From: Liolophura sinensis
Lineage: Eukaryota; Mollusca; Polyplacophora; Chitonida; Chitonidae
NCBI RefSeq assembly: GCF_032854445.1
Contig: NC_088301.1
Coordinates: forward strand, 49,215,187 to 49,279,186
Direction: 5' to 3'
DNA: 64,000 nt
A model generated the notes under the pieces. The model saw only the letters and a program-made list of their open reading frames with translations. It was not told where the DNA came from and made no database searches. Positions 1 through 14,330 of the stretch are shown in pieces. Within the stretch, counting starts at the first letter, position 1. Each line of letters opens with the position of its first letter. The position numbers and the translations under genes were made by a program.

Positions 1-298
1 TCGACCTATAGGCCAGACAGGTACAGGCTACAGACTGAACCACGGTGTACACTTGGTATTACCAGCAGCAGAGAAACCGAGGGGAAGGGAAAAAAATTAT
101 AAATACGGTCGGTGTCTGCAGGAAATGCCCAGTGGGTTATTTCTACGTTAACTGGTGTGCGTGTGTGAGAGCGTGCATGTTGGTCACGTGATAGCTGCGA
201 TTTATTCAGTAAACCGTTAAAAGAGGGGTTTGTGTGTGTCACAGAATCACATGGGGAACTGTCAACGATTGTACACTGTCACAATCTTTGCCTTGCAG
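1..298. other. Left edge, upstream of the first transporter
   Basis: No protein-coding signal is recognised here. A pyrimidine-rich tract followed by CAG at 296-298 looks like a 3' splice site, so the first coding exon of the transporter may begin at 299 with untranslated leader, the promoter lying further upstream or outside the window. The in-frame TGA at 403-405 supports 299-450 being non-coding leader. Confidence 0.4.
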
Positions 299-450
299 CG
301 AACTGCAAGTCTCCAGTTCTTCGGTTGGTTGCAGATATGTAGCGAGTCTCGTTTGAGGAAACCATCATACACGCCGTCCAGTACGTGTCCGAGTTCCATT
401 GGTGATATATTGCCCGTGCCGGGATAGTGGGAAGGGGAACGGGAGTCAGG

Positions 451-3400
451 ATGAAAAAATCACATCGGACTGAGAAATTCATGGTGCTCTTTGGTGCCTT
501 TATATCCCAACTGTTCAGCGCTGGATTCGCCAACACCCTTGGGCTCTTCTATGTGGAGTTTCTGGAGACGTTTGACACCAGCAGAGTACAAGTGGGCTGG
601 GCCACTTCTATCTGCAGCGGGCTAGTTTTTGGCGCGGGTGAGTTTTTGTCAGTGTGGACTAACAGGCATTTGTTGTATATTTGCTTATGCAACATGTGCG
701 AATAAGTAATATGTGACATTTGACGTCTATAGGCCAGGACTACAAGTGTAGCTACAAGTGAGAGGGCCGTCCTTTCATTAGGCATTTAGTACATTAGTAT
801 GTTAAAAGGGGTTTTCTGCATTTCCACCAGACTACACATCCTGTTCATATCTGTCCATTAGGACTGGCACAAGAATATACCATGGCGTTCACAGAAATGG
901 ACCAGTGAAATCATACACCTTATACGGTTCACTGACCTTATTTTCAGCCGTTTTTTCCATTTGTTTGCATTTGAAACCTAATTTATGTGTGCTTATGTGT
1001 CTCTCGAATTATGCTGGGAGGGAAGGGGAGAGACATACTGTGTTAATGCATTCGTCTTCTCTCCAAACCAGAGCTTGTTTGCTAAATATCTTTAAAACTT
1101 CTTGGCGAAACACCTTAATATCTACTTAGATTTTGGTGTTTGCTATTTCTCAGCTGGGAGATGTTTTAGCATAATTCTGACTGGTTATTGCTTGTCTGCA
1201 AGCTATCCCTCAAGGTCCTTGTCTGAGACATTTAATAAAATTTCATTTCACGCCTTCTTATTAAGAACTTAATAAATGATTACACTTTGGAATATTTTCG
1301 CCAATTCGTTTGTCCATCTTTTAGCCGGTTTAGTTGCCTACTGCTTGCCTACTAGATATATCCTAAACTATACTTGATCCCTCAAAGTTGGCTTTTTTCG
1401 GGGAGGGGGATGGGAGACTTTGGTTTTGGGAATTTTCTATTTTATTTATGATTTGATTTGTTTTATTTATCCCGACGATTCACAGCGTTTATAAACTGTA
1501 TATTATTGCCACCCACAGTGATAGTGTTCATTTTTGTCATACTTTCCTAAACTCTCTAGGTAATGCATTTTATGATGTCGTATTTTTTTCCTGTGGGAAG
1601 ACATCCTGCCACTGTATGTGCGACCTATATTTCTAGCGTGTCGACTGTTCTGATAAGTCTACTGAATATTTATGTAACATATCGAGGTCAAATAGCCAAG
1701 GGAGAACACTGTTAAAATGTCTTTTCCGACATTAGCAGAATACCTGTTTATCACACAAGACGTCTTGGCACCAACTCATTTCAAAGCAACAGTTCATGAC
1801 GCTCTGATAACATAAAAATCAAGGGGTATTCCTCAGACCCGAATTACTTTCCATAGTTGCTCAAGCTGAAGTCAAGAGTAAAAGAATGTAAGCATGTAAG
1901 CACTGTGCCAATGTAGAAAAAAACTTATACAGCTCCTAGATCCAGGCTATGCGAAATTAGACACAGCCGTGGGACTGACGTCAGAGATCTCAAGCCTTTT
2001 TATCCATATGCGTACAACAATGATTAACGTATAGATAATAGCTAATGCAAAGAATCCACGACATGATTTACTGGAATAAGCATGCAAAGTAATTGCAGAT
2101 GTTAAAATATCAATTGAGACTGGTAATCCTTGATGGAGGTAAAAAGAATCAATCTGCGCAGATTTTGAGTATGAGCTAATGACAACTTATACGATATATA
2201 TTGCGTGGATCTATATAATTATAGGAGTCGAATGGAATTATTTAAATTAGGATTATTCAAAAGCCCTTATTATAATTTCAAGTACGCTATGTCCAACAAA
2301 CTTGTTGAGTATTATGTTCCTGGAAGTAATTCCCCTATTAAAATGGGATCGTTCGTTGATGTAAATGGATTTACCGGCTTTGAGAAATCATGAAAGGAAA
2401 AAAAGCAAAACAAATTGTCTTGTTTGAAAGAGGGGATTGAATTCAGATACAAAAACGTGGTGCATACTTTTCGTCATCTGCATGAGTAAAAGCTTTTCCT
2501 TCATTGAGTACTTGAGCGTTGCTTTGTGGAACTGTATGGCGACGAAGCTAACAAATCCTGAGATGAAAAGGAAGCATATTAAAATAATTGTACAGCGGTA
2601 TTGTCCGTGAGCATATGAAAGGGAGGTCCAGAGAAAAGTCTCGCTTTTAAAAATCTTGTATGCATTCTCTCATTCGACTTATATTTGTCACAGTAACCTT
2701 TTATTCTTGCCTGTGATCTCAATACAACCATGCTTTCTTATAATGGGGATGGCCGTTTGGGGGACATCTATATTTTTTCGAACATGCTGTCGACTTCACT
2801 TGCAATTGACATCAGTGACGTTTTGACGTAATTCTACTTAACCCAGCGTGCCACTGGTTAAGAATTTGCATAAACAGTTATAGAATAAAACTCTTTCAGA
2901 GGTAAATGGACCAACTTGCGAATATTACCGTTAACGTGTGGCCATTTGCCAACTATCACACTGTCGTCGCTGCTCTGGTTATACTCTCCATGCTCTTTAA
3001 AGAGGCGTCCTTAAAACAAGGAGTTGCGCAGTTGTCTTCCGGACATGATGAAATGAGACAATGTTTAGCCCAGGACAGCCATCGTGGAATTAGCACTATG
3101 ATTATTGGAAGCCACGTTTAATGCGTGCATAAAGTCAAAAATAATGCTAATACTTAAATTAATAAAATTGTTTTTTACATCTTTTACCAATTCAGAAAAA
3201 TCTAGTGTTTTTAAGATGGGACCACACTTTCCAATGGTTTTTCGCATTATTTTGAGCGCGTGAGAATCCATTAAGGCAAAGGTTCTAAGGTAGGAAAATA
3301 ACTACTTTCCCTTTTATGATATCACGCCATATAACTTAGGGTACAGTCTTTCACTGCGCATTGAATAGCATTGACTTTGTCACATCGGTTATGTGCATTT

Positions 3401-6400
3401 AATGTGTTAATATTTAATATTTAAGCCTCCTCGTTTTAATCTAAAATGCAAGATGTATGGCAATTATCTCTCACCAGGATAGGCCACCTCCAGTACACAC
3501 CAAGTGACCATCATTTTCTTGATGTTATGCATCCCAAATTTTTATTTAGTTAGCTGTGTACGGCAGTTTTATTTATCCATCTATCATCTACGGCTTTTTC
3601 AGTTACTTATAAATGTAAAAAAGTCACCTCTCAAAAAGTACCATTTTAAAGAGCCCCTAAGCGGACATTTTCATGTCAAAGTAAAATGGTTTGTCTATTT
3701 AAAGTAGCATAAATATCAACTACTTTTATTTCAACTATTTTTAGTAACATTATGATAAAAAAGTAAACAGTTTGGTTAGAATAAAAAATAATCAAGCTGC
3801 ATTTAGGAACATGAGCAAAAGGGTCAGTGTTTCTTTACATAAACAAATACTTTTTCTTTGACATCAACATTTTTAAAAAAGATGTAAATGTCTGCTTAGC
3901 GGCTCCGTACAATTTCATTGTTTTAGAATATTCTTTCATTTCGTTTTGCTCATGTTGGCCCATTCTTGTTTATCATGGGTGTATATGTTGATGACCTGAT
4001 TTGAACATTATTTTTCAGGTATTCACTTACGATCGCCGTTGGCTTCTTCAAACTGATGTTATTTGGCATTATTTCCTTGTTCACAAGATTGTACAAGCTG
4101 TCAATGCAAATTAATCAAACATTGTATTATGTTCACCTTAAAAGGCCTAAATTTTATGTAATCTAAAATACACCCGAAGTCAAAGTTCTTTGTCCCTTAT
4201 ATTAATCTTACAGTCACATGACGCACTATTCACAGTGGTTTTACAGCGAAATGGTTGTTTTTTTAAATGACTTGATGTGTAGCAAATGTCCTTGGAAAAG
4301 CAGGTTAATCGGGTTTATCAGGACGTGCGCTGGCTGTTCCAACTGCTTACACTTTTCTTTTGTTTAATTGTCGTGTCATGAAGCAAAAATACGACTGTAG
4401 ACAGGCTTTTGTTCGTTATGCATTTATTGTAGCTACGTAATGTATGTTAACTGAACCTGTTTTGGGAGAGTACGTAACCTACAACAGTGACACGGTTGGT
4501 TTAGTCGTGGCTACCACAAAAGTGACTTAACGTTAAACATATACAAAAAATAACCAACAAATTGTACACCTTAATGATCAAAACTTTAATAATGTTAAAT
4601 CCGATATTTTGTCAGCAGTTATGAGAACGTTAACATGTTAAGTTAAAATTTACAAACATTTACAAAATCGTTTATCAGTCATGTTTACTGTTTTGATTTT
4701 TTAATTGATTGGTGTTTCAAGAATGTTTCATTTATATCAGTGCGATCAGGAGTATTGTTGGTGAAAACCAGGCAAGTAAAGGGGAAAACCATGCGCCTGG
4801 CCAGGTACCTGGCAAGCCGAATGATTTAGATGCCGTCACGGCAGTGGGAGCTGGAATTAAGTCTGCATGAAAGACTTACCTGGCCCAGTGCTAGTGGGCT
4901 TCCGAAAACGCCATTAAACCCGTCCAAGGTGTAAGCTTTTTTCACCAAAACAGCCATCAAAAATGTCTTTATGTAGTTGGTTGAGAAGTATTTTTGCGCA
5001 CATGTTATTTCTTGATTGGAAGCTATATAATTGCTTTATATCCAATGTGGTTTTTAATCCCTAAGGCATTACACGTAGTAAAGGTGAAAGGTTATATAAG
5101 TGAAACTTCATGAGTATAGCGTAAGACATCAATCAAATAAATAAAATAATCTGTCGCAATGAAAAAAACAATAAAGTAAACTGTCGCAATACAAACACAC
5201 AATAAAAGAAAATTCCACAAATAGAAACACAGAATGTAGGAAACAAGAACATCCGTATGTGGGAAGGTCAACAACCTGTGGATGGTCGCAGGTTTCCCCC
5301 GAGCTCTGCCCGATTGCCTGCCAACATAATGCTGACCGTTGTCATATGAGTGAAACTTCTTGAGTATAGCGTAAAACATCAATCAAATAAATAAAATAAT
5401 CTGTCGCAGTGGAAAAAACAATAAAGGAAACAGTCGCAATACAAATACACAATTAAGGAGACGTGGTGTGGTCCCATCTTAAAAACATTGGGAGCACAAA
5501 ATAAAGGAAACCATTGCATCAGAAAAACACAGGAAAGAATATCTGATTATTAAATGGCTACTGTTCTAGACTGTTTAGACCTCCTTGTAGCAACCCTAGT
5601 AACATTTCTTGATTAACATCCTAATTTGTTTTCTTTTTCGCAATGTTTTCTTCAACAGGACTGGTAGCTGGAATAATTGTTCACAAACTAGGAGTTAGAC
5701 TATCTTCAGGAATAGGCGGAATATTGTCCTTTGCTGGCCTGCTATCTTCGTCCTTTGCTCCGTCCATCACCGCCATATATCTCACATTTGGAACCATAGG
5801 TTGGTATTCATTTATACGATTCCTTTTACTAAACCTTTTAGGCATATCAAAGGGTATGCACAGAATCACAGATATAATCGTACCGCGGTTGTTTGGTGTG
5901 GGCATGTTTATATCATTATCTTGTGCAGATGGTTATTATTTGCAGACTTTAAGTATTTACCCAGGTTAAAGTGGACAGCGTTCGACCAAAAAGAAAGGAC
6001 GCTCAATAAAGAACAGTGGAAAGAAAATTTTGAGCACAGTAATTAGAGGGACAAATCTCCGGAAACAATGTCATAGTAACAGTTTCCTAAACGTAGCTTA
6101 ATTGCAGCAATTACGTACAAGCACATGCAAAGAAACTGTGGTGTTGAACTGAAGCGAATGCCTTTGATAATCATCATGTTTATTGATTAAACATGATGAA
6201 TGTTATGGCAACGTTTTGAGTGATGTCTAATATAATACTCTTAACATCACCGCGTTTATACCTAGTTCTTCTTAAGCGATGGTGCAAGGGGTTTGTCAGT
6301 GGCTAATGTTTAAGCATTTACACGAACAGGCTCAATACGCCTCACGAAAGAGGCTAGATTTCATCACTTATGTGCGAGTATTTACCAACTATCACACTGA

Positions 6401-9237
6401 CGTCGCTGCTATGTTTTGAACCTCTATGTTACACTGAGGATTGATTTGGTTGTACATGCATGTATGCCCGTCCGGTTGCAAATGTCTGTATCTGGAACCG
6501 ATGCCACATAGCCATTTCTGACTTAAATTAAACTTTGAAACGCAATCTTAAAACTTATTTTGGGGCTTAACACCTTACAGTTTTTTCAACCTTATCAATG
6601 TTATATTAAGACAAACGTGTCCAAATTTCAACTTCCTTTACCAACAACCATACATCGTGTAAAGAGAACTAAAATTCTAAAGTCAGAAAGGGCTTTACGG
6701 AATTGGCCCCTCTTCATTAAGAGACTATATGTTCAATGTAATGCCATACTGTACCATACCTTTTGCTTTCCTGGGTCATCATCTATAACCTAGAGGAAAA
6801 TATATGTACGACACACCCATAAGCGTCCTCTCATGTGGAACAGTCCAACTCGCTCCTGCTGTCGTCGAAGTGTAAAAGCGCTGCCCCTATCCCCTGGGGG
6901 AAGCGTCTAGATTTTAGATATCTGAACAGCTTATACTCATCCCATTATTATACGCAGGTTATTTCTACACGTGTGTGTAGAAATATTACGAAGATGTGAT
7001 ATTCATAAGTCAGATAATTGTAACAACTGTAGCAAGATAGTGTGAAGGTGATTGTCAGTTTTTTCCCAAGGATTCGTTCACAATTATCTAACATAATTTG
7101 TACACAGATTTGTGTCAACGGAGAGGAAAAAGCGGCACAGTAGACAGTTCTCGGGTCCGTTTCATAAAGCGTGTATATATTTACGTCCATAGCACTGGAG
7201 GTATTACGTACGTGTATTGTATTTAGGCGCAGACCTTTTCGTAACCTCAATACGGAGTTTTACAGAGCTGAAGGAGTTGATTGGTCGATGCAGAAGCCAG
7301 GGATGAAAATTGTCTCCTGGGGTCTTTAATCATTTATTATATGACTCATTTAAGCACCCAAACCTTTTTCATGGCATTGCTAGATGCCTTTCATTTCATC
7401 GCTGCCACTGAAACTGCAGTAAAACGAAAGACAATGTCCGAATATATAACTGTAATTATATGTTTGCTTTTGCGAGATCTGAACGAGTTGCGAATTAAGG
7501 TTTACGTCTTGTAAATATAAAATTAGAGTCAGCGTGTATTTGTTCAGTAGTCTATTTATTATGCACCAAACACCAAACAATTCGAAAACAAATGTTCCAT
7601 GGACACTGTAAAAGTTTTTGTCAGGTAGATAACGATGGCTTCCGTTTTAGAGATTGTAACGCTTACACTTTTATTGAAACTCACCCATACCGCAGTTTGG
7701 CTTTAAACGGTGATTGAGTCATTGTCCAATTGGGAAACGTTGCCCGTCTTCAATTCTTCGGCCTTGTGTCTTCTTTACAGCGTTTCATTGTAGCAGCACT
7801 ATACATACGTCAATGTTGGGATCAGCCTGCTATGCAGAGAGACACCATTACGATAGGCTTGATCTAGACTTGAAATAGATACAAACTAGGCAAAGAAGGC
7901 AAAAGATCGATCCACCGATCCATTAGTCAAACAACTAATTAAGAATCAGTTTGACTTGTGCCATTTCAGGTCTAGGATGCTGCCTGGTGTGTGTTTCGTC
8001 TGTGGTGGCGGTTGGACATCAGTTTGGCAAAAGTCGCGGCGCGGCCTCTGCCTTGGCGGTTGTCGGGACTGGGGTTGGCGCCTTGATATTCCCCATCATC
8101 ATCCGGGAGCTCACGGATTACTACGGATGGAGAGGCGCCATTATGATACTGTCTGCGCTTATGTTAAACACTCTTCCAGCAGCTGGGATGTTTGTAACAC
8201 CAAGGGAAACTGAAAACAACAAGAAAGAGGGATTGCACTTGAAGAAAGCTCTATGCAGTTCCGCACTAAGGAAAAATGCTGGTTATATATGTTATCTTCT
8301 GATTTGTCCCGTTGCTGGCATCGGTTACAAATACACCTACATAGTCATCGTTGATATGGGCATGCTCCTGGGCTTTAACAAAGCATTGAGCACATATCTG
8401 TTGGTGTACATTAGTTTGGCCAACACCATTTCCACACTGTGTTTTGGTTTGTTGCTTAAGGTCGTCTGGAGGCACAATATTTTATTACTTTGTTGCTGCT
8501 GGGTATCAATGGGTGCCATTATGTTTGCTTTCCCGTTACTTACATCATATGCTGCTGTGGTTGCTGGCACGGTGCTGTACGGCGTTGCAATGGGCGGGAA
8601 CATAGCTCTCTACGCCGTCGTAACAGCGGATTTGATTGGACTTAAATACTACTCCACGGGACTCGGATTTGTTTGTACATCATATGGTATAGGGTACCTC
8701 CTCAGCGCACCAATGGCAGGCAAGTAAAATCTCTTTCAGTTTGTATTTCATTATTTATGAATCTGATTGTGAACTGCTGTAAGATGAATATGTAAGGAGT
8801 CTTTTACACATAGTATCTACATTCAGGAAATGTTTTCGGCAGCATGACTGCGGTTGATTCAGAAATAATACACAGGTTATAGCTATGGCATGTAAAGTTC
8901 ATTTTCGTTTATGGACCAGCATATCGAGTTCAACATCTCCTATTCCTGTCTGCTGTTATCTCTTAATACGATTTATCAAGAGAAGAAAGTTATTGATAAT
9001 GTTTGACATTTCTTTTATGTTTATTTCTCTTTTTTTTTAGGTCTGATTAACGATGCTACGGGCAGCTACAATATATCATTTTATATCGCTGGGTGCTTGT
9101 GTTTCTTTAGTGTGATAACCTTTGCTACTGTGTTAAAGCTTTCAAAATGCTGTGGCAAACCTCAATCGATTGAGCAGACAATGGAGGCCATTGAAGTAGA
9201 AGTGAAGGAAGTTATCGAAAAGGTGACCACTGCTTGA
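451..9237 (+). CDS. SLC16 family (monocarboxylate transporter-like) gene, copy 1, four coding exons
   Basis: Predicted plasma-membrane major facilitator superfamily transporter of the SLC16 type. Coding exons are 451-637, 5659-5799, 7970-8719 and 9041-9237, joining into 424 codons plus a stop; all three introns are phase 1. The start is the ATG at 451, because an in-frame TGA lies at 403. Helix 1 (GAFISQLFSAGF) is followed by a hydrophobic run typical of the family. A helix 4/5 segment reads SRGAASALAVVGTGVGALIF, and the strongest family signature spans the exon 3/4 junction, with STGLG, YGIGYLLSAPMAG, then DATGSYNISFY. A hydrophilic loop (PRETENNKKEG) separates the two six-helix halves. The acidic-Gly-Gly-Trp motif usual before helix 1 of proton-linked members is absent, so the substrate cannot be predicted. 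The tail is short and charged. A paralog follows at 30807-33572. Confidence 0.88.
2879..3001 (+). repeat. Dispersed repeat family A, copy 1
   Basis: This segment has the core GTGTGGCCATTTGCCAACTA then CACTGTCGTCGCTGCTCTGG and a TACTCTC-ATGCT end, preceded by AGAATAAAAC. The same order of words recurs at 17491-17604, 19289-19398, 19440-19556 and, in part, at 6369-6412 and 28640-28722. No coding potential is apparent. Confidence 0.7.
5088..5470 (+). repeat. Doubled SINE-like element tail
   Basis: Two similar blocks, about 5090-5206 and 5340-5460, each contain a GTGAAACTTC-TGAGTATAGCGTAA core, then AATCAAATAAATAAAATAA and a CTGTCGCA-rich tail. Between them, 5252-5340 carries the GC-rich head of the same element (GGTTTCCCCCGAGCTCTGCCC). 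The arrangement suggests a local duplication of about 250 bp that carried the tail of one insertion. Confidence 0.7.
8720..9040 (+). other. GC-AG intron 3 of SLC16 copy 1
   Basis: Exon 3 ends in GCAG and is followed by GCAAGTAA, where the paralog at the same position has GTGAGC. A GC donor with otherwise perfect consensus (AG/GCAAGT) is the commonest non-GT donor class in animals. Reading through instead would give a stop directly after APMAGK and lose helices 11-12. The acceptor is a long T-run ending in TTTAG at 9040, and the two exons join in phase 1 to restore the conserved GLINDATGSYN segment. Confidence 0.8.
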
Positions 9238-9862
9238 AAGCACCGTGTGGTCGAAATTCTGAGGAGGTTTTGAAGATAAACCGCACCCTTGCATATTTAC
9301 ATCACTACTTCTCCATCCCCGACACGCCACGTCAACTGGTGGTACTGCCCAGTCCAAACTTGGGGACACAGTGGAGCATACATATGATTTAACAACAGAT
9401 CACTGTTGCCCACTGAATAGTTACGCGTTCCTGGATTCAGTGGCATGGAATCCACGATTCTACTGCATCGGGTTTTGGTGTATGCAAATAATGGTTTTAC
9501 AGAAAGGTTTTTCATAGCAGTGTAAATAACTTACACCTAGATTTTAAAATCTATTTCAGATATTTTCATATTAATACTTCACATGCGTTTTCCACAATGA
9601 ATGTAAAGGCCTCAAACTTGCACGTTTTAGTGTGTGGTAGTCGGTGGGGTAAAATTAAGTGCTGTATTATCAATCACTTGTGAACTCAATCTTTTGCATA
9701 TATATTGAACTAAATGTACATCTTGTGTTGAGTTTATCAAAGTCATTCCTGTATACATTTACCTCAACATTCTACTCTAATATGAGTTCTCGATGTTAAT
9801 TTTTATAGCACAGTGATGTTGGTGCAAAAACCATAGTAATTGCTTTAAATTGTAACATTAAG

Positions 9863-9868
9863 AATAAA
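9863..9868 (+). terminator. Candidate polyadenylation signal of SLC16 copy 1
   Basis: AATAAA lies about 625 bases after the stop codon, the first convincing hexamer in an AT-rich 3' region. Another lies near 10003. Transcript data would be needed to choose between them. Confidence 0.35.
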
Positions 9869-12800
9869 AGTCTCTGAGACTAATTCGTAAGGTAAAGCAG
9901 AGATGTGATCAGGTGTTTAGAAAACAGTTTAAAAGTTTAATTAAAGATCTCAGAAAATGAATATTGTTAGTCTAGTTGTTCACGTTGGTGTTTCTGCATA
10001 TTAATAAAAACTTCAATTGGCAACATTTAAAGCTCCTAAACGTCTTTTCGGTTTTAAGAGTGATGGTATTCTGTTGAAAGCGCTCGATTGCTTCGTTCTG
10101 CATGAATTTCTGTATTAATTTAATAGTTTACACAGGCTGCTTAGTTCTTGGTGATTTATTTGTAACATTTGTCCATGCGATTATTAACCCGCAACGTCCA
10201 GTTTGACAGCTGGTATATGAATGTCTGTCTTAACGCCTAAATGCAATGCAAACCTCTTTTTTTCAGATAGGTCTAAAACATTGATCATGTGAAAGATCAA
10301 AGAAATATAAAAGACTACAGTATAAGGGTAACAACAAAGCACTTGAGTGAGGCGTAAAACACCAATCAAATAAATAAATACGTAAGTAAAACCAGAAGAA
10401 ATGGTCAGACGTAACTGGTCCGGTGAAATGTGGTCTTTTTAGCTCAGGCAGCAACTTACATTACAGCGTGGGGAGAATTGGGTAAATAAAATGCAGTCAT
10501 GTTAACATAGTACCGATAATCAGTGAACACGGTGGAAAGGGAACATGTCTCGGGGATGCTTTGTCCATCATCAGAACCCTGTTATCATGGAGAGTGAAAA
10601 AAGAGCATAGACGATAATGTGATGACGGTTGGCCAGTGAAATCCGAACTCTCATTTATTTCAGGTAGGGTTGAGTTCTAACTGTTCATATAAAACATCTA
10701 CCGACGTTGTATTACGCTCGCACATCGAATGTCGATTTATCAGAAATAATCCTGTACAATTCTGTTGGTAGGGCGAACATGTCTTTGCTTGTGGAGTGAA
10801 TCGCAATCAGACAGAAAATCAAAAGTAAGGATATTCTGACAAAATCAATCCTAATTAGCCAAAAGACATAACTGCACTAAAAAGAAACTTCTCTGCAAAA
10901 CAGTGTTCTTAATTGCTTTTGATGTTTACTGAAGGTTTGAAATAGCTAACTCTTTGTAGGGTAGCATGTGTATTCATTCGCACGGTGTTTTTGAAGGACA
11001 CGTAGTAATGCTTAATATTGAGATAACGCTTCCCACCTTGAACTCGTGGTATCAACTGATATAGGCTTTAAGAGGTGTGAAAACACGAGCACATCAGCTG
11101 ACAGCGTTGTTCTGCGCGAACCAGTGAACCAGTGAACTAGTGGCAGATGGATGCACCAGATTGGAGATACCTGAGATATGGCCTTATGTATAAACAGAAA
11201 GTAGGCAGAGTGATGTGAAGAATCTCTTCCATTGTGTACAGGGAACCGTACGTCATGCAGAAGGCGAGTCTGTCTCAAGGGATATAGGATAAATAAAGCA
11301 GTTCCTCCTTTCCACAAACGTGGACAAAGCTTCAGTGTACCACGCCATTTTAAGGCCATGCCATATCACCGTGACCATGCCATATCACGGACTACGAGTT
11401 TGAAAATGAAATTGGATTTCTAGAATATCGAGTATAATGGAAATGACTCATCAAAAAATAGGCCAAACATTTCCGATGTCGAACGGAAAATCCGTGATCG
11501 GGGAATATTTTGAATCCTTGGACTTCGTTGATTATTTCCTGATGGATTAAATGACAATGTTATGGATACTGACACAACGTAACTGCCATCTTTTTCGTGG
11601 ATATATCTAAGACAACAAACATTATGCACGCTCCACGGACAGATTTATATGCACTTCCTCTTACAATATTAAATAAAATGACGTGATTACAGTGATTCCA
11701 CTTTTACATTTTCTGTACCAACCCATGTGATACGTCTCTGTCAAGACATATAAATTCGAAAACATATTTTCGAATTTATCAACCAATCAGAACAGTTCAA
11801 GCTGCTGAAAATATACTTTGCCGAATTACAGAACCTGTGCATTTCCTACCAGTATACTAAGCCAATCGCTTTCGAAGTCTTCAATTACACAAAAGCAGTA
11901 ATGATTTTGAGATGTGTGAATACACTTCTGTTTGATACAGCTGTGACTTTAAATCATCAGGTTTTACTCGCAATCCGTGTAAACCTATCATGACTGGTAA
12001 CCTTAATATTGTCAAAAAATTATGATCTTCGAAATTTGCGTGTGAGTTTCGAAAAACAGAGATCCGAGAAACATACAGAGCTTGAAGGCCTTATCTGGGC
12101 ATGTATTTATACCAAAACGACCAAAACGGTTCCCTTCCAGTGTAAAAGACTGAGGAACCAACGTTACTACACGATTAGGGTTTCAGTTTTGACGTGAACA
12201 TATCTCGCCTTGTGACATATCTCGTGTATTAAGTGTATTATGAGACCATTTTAATCAACGTCACAAATTATTAGTGCAAAAACTGGTGTTCCAATGTTAT
12301 TCTATCAAACGCCTTCACCTTAAGTCTGTAATGTTTTACAATGATTATTATTCCCTTTTAAGTAAATATGGACAGAGCGTGCAGAATCTCTGTCTCTCTG
12401 CTTCACGATTGTCTAATTCCGCTTAACCTGGGGCTAGGAGTTGTATATTCATCGTGTTGGATTAGACTGGATATATGGTGTAATCAAGGCGGAACTGAGA
12501 TACTCATTCCTTTGGGAACTGTTGCTTTAGGTCGTTTTGGAAAAGGATGTTCATATATTCGACTTGAAACGGACCTTCATTGTTTACGAGTGGTATACTA
12601 TAGGGACGGAGTCAATGCTTAAAACAAATAGGACTTGTTTTAGGCATTTATTGTCGCCATGTTCTAACAAATAGACGATAACAAACAACATTTAGCAAAC
12701 TCTCTGAAAAGTGTTGCGCTCAATTAAATTCACCTCATCTCTTATCTGTTAAACCCTACGGGTATGAGGAAGTATGTGAATCCTCAGATTTCCAGCACAG

Positions 12801-14185
12801 TAAGGTAACTACCGGCCTGTCCTTCGGTAGGTTTGGTACCTTCGGGAAATGTCATTAATGTATGAATGGAGGGAAGAAGCAAAGATTTAGTATTTATTGT
12901 TTATTATGGAACAAACTGATGGTTTCTTTGGCCTATTGCATCCTGAAGGTGAGTGTAGGTGAGAGCATGTGTGATTGATGTAGTGAGTTTATTGTCCATA
13001 TTTACCAGTCAGATGTTGAAATGGTATTCTCACATACCTGTCATTCACTTGTCATTTTCTGATATACACAGTTTCAAAGCACAACGATAAAAAATATAAG
13101 GATGATTGAGTCTTAGGTTGGTAGACCATTTTGCCTCTGTGAATCGTTACCGTTTCATATGTATGCATCACCTTGATTATACACCTTACAGCGCACGCGC
13201 CGCTTTCCATGTTTGCTTTATGTCGCTGACTCAACTAGTCAAGATTGTACAAAAATCCTCAACATCGCCGAGGTCACTGAGTTTATGGTCATAAGGCAGG
13301 ATGTTATGTCAGAAAACACAAACAATCCGTCCCAACCTTTGTCTTTAATAATCCTTTGTTCACGGGCATTTTCTTTATCAAAAGCATGCACAACACGACT
13401 CTAATCAACACCTGACACAAATTTGTTGATGAATGGGGATTATATAATTCCGCGCGAAGACACCAGTGTCATGTTTGTCAAGTGATGGCAATGATGTAAG
13501 GTGAGCGGAGAGAGTGACATATGCACTGTGAGAAGTATGCAGCATGGTTTTAATCCACACCATTCACGAAACTATCTTTCCTCAGATGATGCCGAGTGCA
13601 TGCAACGGCGATCCGACTCTGTTCCAAAATGGAGGTTAGAACACTGTTGAACTGTTGAAGATGTGACAAATAAACTTGTTTACTATGATTTGACGGTCTT
13701 CATTTTTCAGAAATAACCAGATCATGAATAAAGCCAGAATTACTTCAGGATTAACGGAAACATATTTTTGTAGTGTAAAGCCTTTGACACCCTTTGACAA
13801 GGACAGAAACTTCGAAAGGACCTAGTTTCAGGTTAGTGATGAATGGATGATGTGAGTTTCTGAACGCAAACCTATCAAGATTAAAACTGACATTTCAGAT
13901 TTTGGGCACCCAGTGGCCGTCTTGTATGTAAGAAAGGGTTTTTTAAACATAAACTTTCGCGAGGAAATATGGAGGATAATACAGAACCGCTCCGTATAAA
14001 TGATTGTGTATTTGGCTCTTTCAGTCATTCAGTTTCAAATCTGCGTATGAATTATCTCGCCCAAATGTGTTCTGCGTCAAATGGGTAAAGAAAAAGGTGT
14101 TTTCAAATCATTGTTCATATCTCAAGTTTGTTAATTGTGACAAGTTACAGTGGAAATGAACGATTTGTGGCCGTGACACCTTTTA

Positions 14186-14186
<1 letters not shown>

Positions 14187-14237
<51 letters not shown>

Positions 14238-14330
14238 CACTTATACCACGGCGGCCAGCATTATGGTGGGAGGAAACCGTGCAGAGCCCGGGGGAAACCC
14301 ACGACCATCCGCAGGTTGTATATATAGACT
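14187..14330 (-). repeat. (TA)n microsatellite fused to a SINE-like element
   Basis: A pure TA run (14187-14235) is followed by ATTTCACTTATACCACGGCG then the reverse complement of the SINE-like head (GGGAGGAAACCGTGCAGAGC, CCCGGGGGAAACCC). The TA tract stands where the A/T-rich tail of other copies would lie, so it probably expanded from that tail. Confidence 0.75.

Larger units (their letters stand above)
638..5658 (+). other. Intron 1 of SLC16 copy 1 (about 5 kb)
   Basis: Donor GTGAGT at 638 and acceptor CAACAG at 5658. The intron holds no gene I can recognise. It contains one copy of a dispersed repeat at about 2879-3001 and a doubled SINE-like block at 5088-5470. The stretch at about 4765-4925 is locally GC-richer and looks like part of another repeat, but I could not place it. 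The rest is AT-rich and featureless by eye. Confidence 0.6.

Noticed and set aside
427-705. Longer N-terminus starting at 427
   Set aside because: The codon at 427 is GTG. The first ATG in frame is at 451, and the frame beyond 637 is intronic.
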